Source: Euwallacea fornicatus (taxonomy: Eukaryota > Arthropoda > Insecta > Coleoptera > Curculionidae). From it: a stretch of DNA of 64,000 nt. The translations under genes were made by a program, and so were the position numbers. Shown piece after piece: positions 24,601 through 36,560 of the stretch; positions within the stretch are counted from its first letter, which is position 1; the number at the start of each line of letters is the position of its first letter. The notes under the pieces were generated by a model that saw only the letters and a program-made list of their open reading frames with translations, was not told where the DNA came from and searched no databases. The stretch covers positions 3,224,001-3,288,000 of the forward strand of contig NC_089545.1 in NCBI RefSeq assembly GCF_040115645.1. The letters are read 5' to 3'.

Positions 24601-27600
24601 GCAGAACATATAGCAAAACTTCAAAGGGCCATATTTTATAGATTTTACGTTAAAATTTAGCAGATTGTTTCAAGCTCTTCCATCGATAGTTCTGACACAT
24701 ACATATGTACATACGTTATTGCCGATGGATGACTACAGTAAACCGATATTTGTTAATCCCCTGAAGGCTAAGTGGAATGTGTTCGCTATAAGATTTTTCG
24801 GACTAACCAAGATGCAAAATTCTGCAGAACGAGTTTGAGAAATTTCTCAGAAAACGTAGAATTCTCTGTCAGAACACAAATGCCTGCATCCCAGTGCTGA
24901 ATGGTGTGTCAGAAAGGCAGAATCGAGCCTTTTTTGAGGAGTCAACCTGTTTATTTAAGCTTCAGGCTTCGAACAGGAATTTTGAGCCATCAATACTTCC
25001 AGTTATCTGCGGAACAGGTGTCTTACAAGTGGCCTAAATAACAAAGCACCTTATGAATGGTGATATGAAGCGAAATCAGATTTGGCAGCCTTATGCATGA
25101 TTTGTAGGATTAGTTTCGATGCAACAGAAAGGAAAACTAGTATGGTTGTACAGGGTGTAACATATGATCATGGAGATATTTCAGGGATACTCTGCAAAGT
25201 AATTAAAAAATTCTAATAGATTCATGGTCAAAAGGCACTATATTTGACTGTGAGGGTATACCAAAAAACTGCTTTTTTATTGCTTAGACTTCACGATAGA
25301 GAAGAAGAAAAATAGGCGTAGAATACTTATCGAAGTATTATTGATTGATGTATTTAAAAAAATCATGTATAACCCCATAGTGGCTCATCAGAACCGGTCG
25401 GAAACATGTGCAACGAGTCGTCACCGGTATACGAAGGATATTTCTGACAGTTTCTGATGGTTCGGAACTGGTTTGCCTCTCTGCGATGTTGGTCATACAT
25501 TTTCCAAGAACAGAAGAACACAAGATTAATATAGAAAATGAACTTCGGACGGTATATGTATGTGCATATACAGGGTTTTCACGTGAGAATGCACATGACC
25601 TTTACTTTTTTTCATTTGACTATAGTGAAAAATTTGTTAAATATAAAAGTTGCACAAAATCTTCTCAAGAATTTCATTATGTCGAGCATCGCCTTTTCGA
25701 GAAACATCTAAAACTTTGTTTTTTTTTTAATGAGATATTGTGTAAATTACTATGTGTATAGATGAGGCTCTTCATTCTGATATTATAAATATAGGGTGAA
25801 ATGTAAGTGAACAATTTCTGATTCACAAAAATAACCCGTTAACATCGTTAAACCACCTTCGGTGCTCGGCCCTCCACATCGGCGGGAGCGCCCTTTGACG
25901 CGCCCCCACCGATGGCTAAATTTCTCAATACCAAACTCCATAAAACTCATAAGAAAAGTCTATAAAACTTCCGTATTCGAGACATTTTTCTAAGCGTCTC
26001 CTTATATTATGTATCGTAATGTCATGACCACGCTGCAAGTGGAAGAAGTTTTAAGTAGCTTTCAGTCTCAATAAATCAGTCTTATAGCTATTTTTGAGCG
26101 TTCTTTCAAGTCGAAAATTAAAATTAATACAATCCACTAGTTCGAGATTAAACACTAAATCTTTAAATAGAAAACTTAAATGGTCGATGCATTTTCTCGT
26201 CAAGACCCTGTACATCCTATAGATGCAACATTATGACGAGCACTAATCAGATTACAGGACTTCCTGGAATACCTGGGTGTATAGATGGGATATCAATTAA
26301 AGTGCGGACACCTGTAAACAAAAATAAATTAACTTACTGTCATCGACATGATCTGCCCTCACTTTAGGTTAGTTCAGGTTAGTTCGGAACTTGCGGGGAA
26401 TTTGCGATGCAAAGAGGAAGTTTTTAGATATTTTCACTGGCCCACCTGGAAAAGTTCACGACAATCGAGTTTATAATTTATTCTTTATAAGGAATGTGTG
26501 TATTTGTCTGTAACGACCAGATATAGCATTTGCTATATCTATGTATAAGCTTCTACTGCATGTATAATTATGGGAGTATTTGTATGTAGTAACGAGACCA
26601 TAAAAAAGCGAATATTTCGATTTTCAAGGCTGCTTACTCGAAAATCGATAATTTTTAAAATAATAACTTCTCGGCTAATAAGGCTGTATTCAAATATTGT
26701 GTGAGATATATGGCTCGTTCTTCAAAAATCTTAGGACGTCGCTGATTTCGAGGAGTTCTGAGAACCGCTTCAACCTCGAAAATATTTTAAAAATGTGTTC
26801 ATTTTTCATATTCCGTAATAAGATTTCTATATCAAATTTCTCCCATTTCCAGTTTCGGAGGTACAGCCAAAGCCCTCAACAAATGTAACACTCTATATAT
26901 GAAGTGCCTATAATGCACTCCGGCCGACTTGCACAAGTCTCTGGAAGATCAAGTTATAACAAGAACAAGGACCTTTCTCAGCCTTTTCCATATCTACTTC
27001 AATCAATCCTTTGGATTGTGCTATATCTTTCATTCGAGCTAGTACCCTAGATGAATAGATTGGCACTTAATTTTGAGGCTAGAGATCCATCACCAAAGGC
27101 AAAATTAATCGAAATGCCTCTTCACTACCCACTGGGATCTTAACTGCCACAGGAAAATCTGGAGAACCATATAATGTTGAAGCTCCGTCAGGAAAACCGT
27201 TCTTTTTGGAGGATATTCAGATGACTTGAAGAAATCTTTGAATCCAAAATATCCCACAGCTCCCAACCGCAAAGTGTCTCAAACTCTCCTGTTAACGAAG
27301 AGGACAATAAAAGCATTTCCCCCTTCCCATATTGGACTACATTCTTTTTCTGGCGAATTTTTTGAGAAAATAATTGACATCTAAGAACGTAGTTAGCGTA
27401 ATTTGCGGGAAATCAAGTATTTTCCGCCAAAAAGTCATTGAAAAAAATAGGGGGCTAAAGCTTTCCCATATGTTACAATGTAAAATTTAACGAAGCCTTA
27501 AAATGAACATGATTTTTATAAAATAGGGGCTTGCGACTGATATTATTCGTTAGGGAACCGAATCAGTAAAAAAGTTATATGCAGTGCCAGCACCATTTTG

Positions 27601-30600
27601 ACATTCCCTGTACTTTTTACCATCAGTTTCGGAACACACTGTACAACCCGAATCAACAGTGTTCATATAATGTGACATATACTAAATTTTAAATTTGACA
27701 TTTACTAAATTTCTAAACTGACCTATATGTCAAATTGTCACTGTCTACTCAATATTTTTATAAGGAAAAAATATCTGTTTTATAGGAAATAAGATGGAAT
27801 AACGGACGAGTGTACTCAACTAGACGTCTCGTAACTGTTCCATTTACCATTTACTTACCTGAACATAGTGTTACGCCTACGAGTAGAGATAAAATCCATG
27901 ACGTCAGGCCTTTGCCTTCATGAAAGTACTCCAAGAATTCATCATAGAAGATCCCGAATGAATAGGTAACACCATCAGCTAGAAAAAAGTAATAATTTCA
28001 GATATATAATTTTGCCTCGATTCTAAACTTCATTTTGCAAAAAAAGAGACTGGAAATTGCAAAAACTGGTAAAAAATCTTTTTTTTATTTGATCACCCGT
28101 TAGGTTTTTCATCAGTAAATTTATCAATAAAATAAATCGTCAGAAATATCATTAACTACCAAAATAACACATGAGAATTGTTTTCTTTCTTCTCGGGAGA
28201 TCCTTTTTGTGGGGAGTGAAATTACTTTTGTATGAGGTGAGAGAAATAGCACTTTAGTGAACGAGGTTTTTACCGAGTCGTGACCGAGTGAGAAGATCGG
28301 TGGAGTCCTCCAAAGAGGTTTCACACACGAGTGGCAAGCAGTATTTTATACAATGTGTTTGGTTCATCGATACACATCTAAAAGAGGATGGTAGGCAAGG
28401 TGATTTTGAACGTATCCGACCATATGTACTATTACGCAAAGTGTCATTTATTTCGAGATATCGGCGACTTTTAGAGTTTCACTAAATTCGCTGTTTACTT
28501 CCATATAAATTTGAATAAAAAGGGATAGTATTTTATAGAAATCAAACAAGTAATGGATCTATATATGAAAGAAAAATTGTAGCTCTTTAAAATTCCAAAA
28601 ATGAATTTCTTGAATATTAAACCTCCACTTTGTAAACGAATAAATGGAAGATACAAGTGGCAGAGCTTTTCAGATATCTTTAAGAACCTCTTTGAGCATG
28701 GTTCTTTCAAATTATGTATTGAAAGACGCAAACTTAATGTTGTATAAGTTACTTAATTAAAACACAAACAAAATATAGATAAAATTCATGCGGCGATTTA
28801 ACAAATTGAATAAAAAATGAATAAGTAATTATTATTTATGCATTAATTATACTATTTAGTTATGATTATTATGTTCAAAAACGAACCACCGTTTCTGATA
28901 CATCAGTATTTTCATTGCATATCGGTGGTGATTACTCCTTGTAACATTTCAGCTTTCATTACTTCTGTTTCCCCATTAAATTTTTGGATGAGATGGTCTC
29001 GATCATGAATTTCATTATTGTTTATCAGTTGTTCCATTCGTCTCTAGATATAATAATCGACTGGGGTCAGATCTGGAGATCTGCCAGGCCATAATGATTT
29101 TTCCCCAATAATGGCGGGACATCCATCATTTTGAAATATGATTTTTGCTCTTACATCAAGTTTATACGAAAAAAGATGGTCGGGTCGAGTGTTCCACTAA
29201 ATTTTTATCATGACTTATGTGAAAGTAAGCAGCGAACTTGGTAAATTCGGAAAAACGACGTTATATCGAAATGGGTGACACTGTGTATAATAGTATGTGT
29301 GATCAAATACGTTTAAAATTATTTTACCAATCATCCTCTTTCGGATGTGTATCGGTGAACCAAGCACCCTGTATACAAGTGATGGTACTTTGGAGAGTAA
29401 ACGAAAATTTAAAAGCAGCTTTGTTTAAAAACACTTTGCGAAATAGGCACTTCGTACCCTAAAAATTTTACTCTGTTTTAAATCGTATTAGTAATAAATA
29501 AGCTTTAAATAGATAATTTGAAATTATATTTAAAATAATAAACCGCATAGGAAGCTTTAACTCACTTATAATGAGATGTATGTATTTTGGTATTAATAAA
29601 TTTTCAGTTTTCAAGTACAAAATCATCGGAATATTTTTAGATAATGCGTAAGGTAAAAGTAATTAAGTAATTTAACTTCCAAATATTACTTCAAGATGTA
29701 ATTGCATCTTAACAATATTACGCTGGAGTAAGTAAACATCGTCTGTTTTAATGGGATAACCCCTATGATAAGCTCTATCTCGTAATAAGCAAATACACAT
29801 AAACTATTGACAAGTTTTGATAAATCAAGACATGGTCAGTTATCTTAAGCGTATTTGGTACCTATTTGGTGATCCTATCTACTATTAAATTGTATATTGT
29901 ATATTGAATATTATGGTAAGTGAGATAGAAATCATGTGGAATGATATAAATTAGAAGAAATGCAAGATTTTAGATGATATTGATAAATCCAATGTACGCG
30001 TTGAAGAAGCCTTAACAGACGAGGATTCACGGGCAGAATTAATCTCTGTAACCGATAATAGTACAATTTAACTAACGAGTTTTCGTTTCCAACAATTTAA
30101 ATTAAGATTCAAAGTTATTAATATTATTATGGTTATGGGGGTATTATTATTGTTATTTAGCAGTAAATTTTGCAATATAAATATATAGAAATAATTTCAT
30201 TTGCATTGCTTCATTGATGACCGTAAGACACTCTTGCTCCATCGCAAAACAATAAAAAATATCTAAACGGCTCAATAGGAATATGGGGTAAATATTTGAA
30301 ATCAGAAAATCATGCTGTTTGTGAATGTTCAATAATGTACAGGGTTCCGTTGATAAAAATAAAAAATGTAATAGAAAAATATTCGAGAAATATGCTACAT
30401 ATTTCCAAATATTCAGTATTACATAGGGTTCCATTAAAAAATTGGTCTAAGAAGTATTATAAAATCTTAATCATTCTTTTTACTCCAAAAGTATATTTGG
30501 TCTTTGGTAAATTCATTATAAAATCATTTTGCCGGTAGGTTGTCGTAAAACCTTTATAAAGTAAGTGTATGATTGAATGATATTTGAACTGCAATTCCGC

Positions 30601-33600
30601 TATAAAAGTATTCCATTGTCAAGATAATTTATCGTGGGTATTGGTAATATAATTTATGGGCATATATCATTACACCTAATGTGCAATGGTAGAGGCGCTC
30701 TTCCACAAGGACTTTTAAATTGTTAAACGGCTTGAGATGTTGTTAGTAGCGGAACTTACACTACGGTTATTGTGAAATTGTATTATTTTGAATGCGAATT
30801 GAAAATAAGAAATTCTTCAATATTCAAAATTAAACAATATAGAAGGTGGTCCGTTTTATAACCAAAGAGGTAACTTTGGTATATAGCTTTATTCCAATTA
30901 GCCCAGCAGTCTTCAAGACAATTAATCAATTGTGCCTCTTGAAAGCAATGCCTCCTTTTCCTTTAATTGTCTTCTTTGTTTAGGCTGGACCACCCTGTAT
31001 ATGTTTTCAGAGGAATACGAGTGTCGTAATACCAAAATAAATTATATTTACCATATATTGTTCGTATGGAGATTGGGAATGGGATTTGCTTTTCGTGACC
31101 ACAAGTCGATGGGCAAACACGCCTTAAATATTCAAATTTTTACATTCGCCTCAAATTTATAGGAATATTTTATATAAATTACCGTTTAACGATCCATTTG
31201 GTGATCTACTTTTCTTAGTTTGACACGCGTCAAAATTTTTGACATATTTTTTTGACACTTGCAAAACTCGATATTCAGGTTCGTTTTGGAAAGTCGAGGA
31301 AAACATGTCTCTGACAAAACCATTAACGAACCGAACAACAACAAAGAACCAGAACATCCCTTTCATTGACGGATAATCTGATTAGCGGAAGTGTCTTGCA
31401 ACGTACGTCAGTGACGTAAATTTTTCTTCTTCGTCAGAACGCGAGTAATAAAAAAGAAACGAAAACTGTAAAGTAACTGCCAAAGTTTTTATTTTTTCGC
31501 GTTGCAAGAATGTTGTTTGCTATTTGCGCTTAGATAGTGATAAAATTAAAATTTTTCAGGTCATAAGTTATAACCTACAAATAATAACCGGTTATTAATC
31601 ACTTGCACTATACGAACCTCAAATAGGTGTTAAAATAACAAAGGTACGTCTTGGATGAACTCGTTAATTTTCTCTTGTCAGTCAGATGCTCCATGGTAAA
31701 TAGCAAATGGCTTAATCAGCGCCCTACGTTTACAATTCACCGTCTATTGCGAGATTTTTTCAATGGTCACCCGTTATGTTATAAATGTATTACGTTGTTT
31801 TCAATTCCGTTTAATAACCTTTTATCGGATATATTTAGAAGTGCATAATAGAAATAAGTTTGGCAAAGCCAATACAAGTTATTCATTGCTTTGTTTTTCT
31901 TCAAATTGTAAGCGTGTTTCAACATTCATCACAAATTGATTTCAAAATACTTTTAGTACAAATATATAAACAAAAAAATAAATTATAAGGCTACAGGCGT
32001 GCTCTTTGTTACCAACCGTCAACCCGGTTGGTATCAGTGTTGCATGACCTTGATCCGAAAAAGTTACTTAAAATTTATATATTTTTCCCCCCTTGTCGAG
32101 GATAATTTCTGTTCAATCTCGCCCACAAGATACTACGCGGAATCCCGACGAAAGTGAGCATACCGAAACCGGGGGAGCCTTCAGAAGTCTTCAGCTGATG
32201 GTCCCTGAAATTCATCGGATAGGGAAATTATAAAAAAATATGAAAACTTAAGGATTTTTTGCAGTTTCATGAGATATCAGATTTGACTTTATTTTTGTAT
32301 TCAGTAAAAGAAATTTTATGGATTCACAGTGCAAGTCTTAGGAGTTGTCTGCTGCAAGTCCGGGTATTGTGTCCTATCTTTACCAGAAACCTTGCGCAAA
32401 CTAACATGTTAGGCTTTAGCTTCTAGAGCTTTGTGTGCAGATATCCGAAAACTTGTAAATACCAATTGAACATTAAGCTGTTGCCTGTGTTCTCTATTGA
32501 AATTCCCATGTCTTTAGGTCGGGGATATTAAAAAAATGATACACCCTCCCTTGTTTCGCTTTTTTGAAACACAAATTATTGGTCAAAACCCTTCACAGGA
32601 GGACCCTATAGCTCGGAAACCGGACCTTGAAGCGACAAATGATTAATATTTTTTTAAGGTACTTTTATAAGTTGAATCCATTAAAAAAAAATGGGCTCCT
32701 TCGTTTCCGAAGTATAATAATAACTTGCGATTTTCGCATCTAACAGTTTAAATTTGAAGAGAATTCGATGACGTTTTTAAAGGCAAACCCAACCACAGCT
32801 CCATTTTGACTGTCTGAAATTTGAGGACGGGACAGAAATGCAAAAACGGTCGGACTTACAAACTACGTTTAGGCGTGGTACCTTTTTACTCAGCCTCGCA
32901 GGGCAAGAAGGTTCGGCTCATTAAGGTGGGATGTGGAAAGCTCAAATGCGCCCATAAAGCTCCGCTATCAATATATTGTGATTAATTAAGTTTTCCTAGT
33001 GACGATGAATTATTTGAAGCCTTATCTTCGACATTACTTAAGTGATCTACATTTATGGCTTTAATCTAATAAGCCTTCAGTATGTACACCTTTGTAGAAA
33101 AATAAATTATAACAAATCCTTTTATATCATATTTACACTTCCTCTGGTATAAGAAAAAATCCTGAAAAAAAGTTTTAAATTAACACTACAGCGTAAGAAT
33201 CGAATTTGATAAATAAAAACTGAAGTTCTAAGTACAAAAAGGGACAAAAATCTAAAACGTGATCAATTTCGGATCGAAATAAGAAAATTCAGAATAATAT
33301 TTCACAAACACGCAACAACTACTTCACGTCTGCGTATTAAGACCTTGTGCATTTTGCACTATTTTTTCTGTAGTGAATGAATAGAAAAAAAGGAAAATAT
33401 CTATCTAGATATTGAATAAAATAGTGACGAAAGCGATTACAGTATCAGGGATAATGTAATAGGTGCAATGATGATTATCGATCAATTTTAGAAAGTTTTC
33501 ACGAATGCAAGTTGACTTGAACCAGATTGGTCATGTCTTGCTTTGTCTATACAGTGCACGAGTGTGTTTTTCAGGTTAAGGTGTACGAGTGCAAAACAAT

Positions 33601-34560
33601 GGAATTTCATTGCACGAATTGTATTTAAGAAGAGAATTTCACGAATTACAACGTTCCGGAAGAAGGCGGCCGCAAGATTCGCAATATTTCAATTTATTAC
33701 AACATTGCCAGTGGGACCAGGGAAATTATTGAGAGAATTTCTTTCATCCATCAAATTTGGTATTTCAGCGATATAGTGCTAGTATGTAATTGCTGCACCG
33801 AATCAATCACTGGGCTCTAAGCGGTAACTTGCACTAGTGCAATTACCGTAATGTTACAACAACCGCGAATTTAACTTTTTTTTTTATTTCAACAGATTTC
33901 TTTTAAGGATGTAGTTCATGAAATTTTTCCTAAATTACAATTCGCGCAATAAAATGCTATGAAATTATGTTACTTACATGTAAGGGTGCACCAGTACAAC
34001 TTAATTCGCATTCGTGCGAACTTCCCTAAAACCACCAATAGTTTGCGTTGCATACATATGTACATCATTCCTGATAATTGCACTAGTATAAGTTACCGCT
34101 GTAATTCGCCAGTGGCTGGTTCAGCACAACAAGGATAAAGCAACATTACATTGTTGAAGTATCAAGGTTGATGGAAATCTCGTTAGAGCGAAAGTTCTCA
34201 AATTACCTTATCTACGAAATTCAATGGCTTAAAATTTGAAAAATTTGCGTTAGATTTTACTTTGCCCCCTAAACCGATAAAAAAATCAACCGAAAACAAA
34301 GAATGGTGCAGTGATTTCGGAATCTTCCAGGTTTATCAAACTCTACTAATTTTCAACGAACCCTAGAGTTCTACGGGGTATTAGAAAATCTTTTCTGTGG
34401 AAAGGTTATTTGATTAAAATCGAATAGCGAAATGGTACTCACTGATAACATGGATCATAAAAGAGCCAAAAACCACCATCCATCCCCAACCACCGTCCGG
34501 AGGTGGGGCACTTTCACTTTCTTCCTCTTCGTCCCGCTTCTTGGCCACGTGGTGGGACAT
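18624..34560 (-). CDS. SLC16-type monocarboxylate transporter (exons 34443..34560, 27859..27978, 21523..22180, 19939..20459, 18948..19148, 18624..18778)
   Basis: Six exons with matching phases (1,1,2,1,1) give 590 residues. The family signature PDGGWGWMVVFGSF is at residues 21-34, followed by DGVTYSFGIFYDEFLEYF in the second exon and the MFS motif YFEKKRSLATGIAVCGSGLG in the third. Membrane segments 1-6 lie in exons 1-3, a long hydrophilic cytosolic loop with HHH and acidic DDEEE stretches lies in exons 3-4, and segments 7-12 run from SLFKDPIFVLFSMSNFLTS to the last exon, ending ADNGRDM. Members of this major-facilitator family carry lactate, pyruvate, ketone bodies or other small solutes with protons across the plasma membrane; the substrate cannot be told here. 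The two 5' introns are 5.9 and 6.5 kb and full of transposon debris. The start at 34560 gives a normal N-terminus; the same frame is open upstream to an ATG at 34737, which would add 59 residues, but that stretch looks like untranslated leader. Confidence 0.9.
22216..23464 (+). mobile_element. mariner transposon with both terminal inverted repeats, decayed transposase
   Basis: Left end 22216-22247 begins CGAGGATAGTCCCGGCAGTA and the right end 23433-23464 is its imperfect reverse complement; both are flanked by TA (22214-22215 and 23465-23466), the expected mariner target duplication. The interval is 1.25 kb, the usual mariner length. Inside on the + strand are recognisable transposase pieces: an N-terminal part from 22397 with GESGSSLATVKCWVTEF and MRKLCAR, a middle part with TWVHHFTPETEK near 22853, and a DNGAAH catalytic-region motif near 23104. 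In-frame stops (for instance just after MRKLCAR) and frameshifts make it inactive. It sits inside the second intron of the transporter gene, 33 bp before a splice acceptor. Confidence 0.9.
22397..23370 (+). pseudogene. mariner transposase pseudogene
   Basis: Helix-turn-helix and catalytic-domain pieces of a mariner transposase (DDE family, cut-and-paste) are spread over at least three frames. Stops at 22762 and near 23100, plus several indels, break it; the last catalytic region (expected HPPYSPDLAPSD-like) is hardly legible. Confidence 0.8.
24790..25140 (+). mobile_element. Ty1/copia integrase fragment
   Basis: Reading with frameshifts, NEFEKFLRKRRI is followed by VLNGVSERQNRAFFEES and later NNKAPYEWWYEAKSDLA-like residues. 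This is the order of a copia-type integrase core (normally PQQNGVAER-N-R, then KTPFE-W-KPDL). It is a short, badly decayed piece with no LTRs seen, within the second intron of the transporter gene. Confidence 0.6.
25877..25914. repeat. GC-rich imperfect hairpin of unknown origin
   Basis: Arms 25877-25891 and 25900-25914 pair at 13 of 15 positions around an 8-base loop. The hairpin lies within a roughly 60-bp GC-rich island in otherwise AT-rich intron DNA. Confidence 0.6.
26236..26500 (+). mobile_element. PIF/Harbinger-type transposase fragment
   Basis: One frame reads ITGLPGIPGCIDGISIKVRT, matching the IPG/VIGAIDGTHI region around the first catalytic Asp of PIF/Harbinger (HARBI1-like) transposases; after a stop and frameshift it continues FLDIFTGPPGKVHDNRVY, matching the F-D-PGS-HDSRV block of the second catalytic Asp. 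The remainder is not legible. It is a fossil within the transporter intron. Confidence 0.7.
28347..29375. mobile_element. decayed DDE transposon with ~175-bp terminal inverted repeats
   Basis: The stretch 28347-28520 aligns with the reverse complement of 29200-29375 along its length, with scattered mismatches, starting TATACA at the outside. Between them, on the minus strand around 29010-29160, is FQNDGCPAIIGEK then WPGRSPDLTPVDYY, the catalytic-domain end of an IS630/mariner-like transposase; an in-frame stop follows. The element is about 1.03 kb, internally deleted, within the first large intron of the transporter gene. Confidence 0.75.
30837..31002. mobile_element. short MITE with 16-bp inverted ends
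   Basis: ATATAGAAGGTGGTCC at 30837-30852 and GGACCACCCTGTATAT at 30987-31002 are inverted with 13 of 16 matches; weaker pairing continues inward. The interval is 166 bp and non-coding. Confidence 0.6.
33791..34130. mobile_element. MITE or foldback element with ~55-bp inverted ends
   Basis: The left end (TGCACCGAATCAATCACTGG, then AGCGGTAACTTGCACTAGTG) is matched in inverted order by 34076-34130. The inner core AGCGGTAACTT-N2-ACTAGTGCAATTA is identical in both arms. About 230 bp of non-coding sequence separates the arms. Confidence 0.65.
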
Positions 34561-36394
34561 GTTCGCGTCTAATACACTAAACAGTACTGTTACACGTGTG
34601 TCGGCGCCGAAGCGGCGGCGTCGGGACGGAGGCGTGCGAGTTCCACAAACAAAAGCGAAAAACTGGAGTACTAAAACTAAACTAAGCTTGAACGAATCGC
34701 GGAACGATTTAGTAATGAGTATTATTTTACGGTGCATACTTGGCTTTGGCGATACCGTCGTTATCTCTGCTAGTAGTCATGGATGGTGTATCCGACCTGG
34801 AAAGATAATTGAACATCCATTGTTTCTATTGTCTCTATTCTCGATTACTAAAGATATGCATTGTTTAAATGTAAATATTTGTTGGGACATTACACTTGAT
34901 TTGAGAGAAGGCAAAAGTCCAACACAGCCAAAACAGTAATTATCTCCAGTTATTCCATGGTGGGACATTGCAGATTTTTTCCCTTTGATCGTATGATTTC
35001 AAATACGTTATCCTCTAGATTGTTTCGTTTCAATTCTGAGGGAGGAAACGACACATTGTTGTAGACGGCCCTTTCCTAGCTAAGCTATGCAGTTCAGTAC
35101 CACAGGTTATAGCGAGATCCAGACACTTTAGCTTTTCATAATAATTATGACTTATGTAGGCAATAAGTATGTAATGTACGATTTCAGACCAGTTTATGGC
35201 TCGAATATGAGTTCATATGAATCGAATAAAATCTGATTGCTTTCGCATTACATACCATTAGGGCTTAAAGTTTCTATCTATCGGCTAGTCGAGGTGTATT
35301 CCGGCCGCAAGGTAGTCCGGACCTTGTCAGATGAGCGATGAATTGCATGGGCTGGCAAGATCTTTTCTATTATATTACCGATATCGTACAGTTTTACGGT
35401 TTTTTCGTGATGGTTTCTTCTACGTATATCATCGCAACCTTATAGAATTACCGTCTATTTGGTTTTGATATCCCCTAATAACATGAGGAGTTGAACAGAC
35501 TAATTAACAGATTGACCAAGACTCATCCTTCTCTCACTTCTCTGTCTATCAGTTTACTATTAATTACACCATTTAAGGATTGCTACATGATAATATATTA
35601 CATAATATCTGTGATTCGCTGAGTTTTATTTAGGACTTCATTACCTCTAAGGTTCCAGTGTCCGTTCTCCGCCATATAAAGTATATAATAGTATAAAGGT
35701 TGCGGCTTGAATGTGCAACTCTTCTGTTCCCATCATCCGCATTCATTTCTGTGCTACCCACTCTGCATAACCCCCTTAGCTGATGGAGCGCTACCGATAA
35801 TTTTTAAAAGGTGCGAACGTTGTCAGAGATCTATAATGCACCATTTACAGGCAAAATGGGGATTTCGGTGTAGGAATCGTTTCCCAAAATGAAAATCGGG
35901 TATTTTACTTAATAAGAAAAAGTGTGAAGTAGCGCACTCACCTGATCCCCGTGCCGTCTGCTCTGGGTATTGGATATTAATTTAGAAGAGAAACATTACT
36001 AGGATTTTTGTCACTTCTTAAATGTGTGTCAGAGGGGTTACTTACGTCATAGTTATGATTTTTTTAGCGCTAATGTTAGTTAGTGGGGTTGTCAGTCCTT
36101 CCCCTCAAAAATAAAGAGGCTAAAGGCGCATTTAGACTGGCGCGAACCTCGAATTTGCAGTGCTCGCGCCAGCCTGGACGTCTGGATTAATCAACGGGAG
36201 GGGAGTACTAAATAATTTTAAACTTTTAAGTTAATTTGAAAAAATTCAAAACTTTCGATACATTTTTCCAGAGCACGAATAGATGAAACTTAAACCCACG
36301 TTTCCCTTGCAGATTTTTATAAGCACGAAAATATTAGTTGCAATTATGCAAGGGTGTCTTTTCTACAGATTTCCTCGAAGATTGATAGACACCC

Positions 36395-36560
36395 TCTGAG
36401 AACCTCCCTGGCCAGCCCGTTCTCCCGACATAACCTACTTTGACTTCTTTTTCTTTGGCGGCTATTTCGAAAATTGCATTTATCCGCATAGATTTTGAAG
36501 CAAATGAAGAGTTGCGAAGGAGCTTTCGGAGCTAACACGCTAAAAATGCTACTTAAAGTT
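36395..36560 (+). mobile_element. mariner-like transposase fragment
   Basis: The frame WPARSPDITYFDFFFFGGYF at about 36408 matches the WPPRSPDLTPLDFFLWGYLK block of IS630/mariner-like transposases. A stop follows within 10 codons; no ends were found. Confidence 0.6.
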
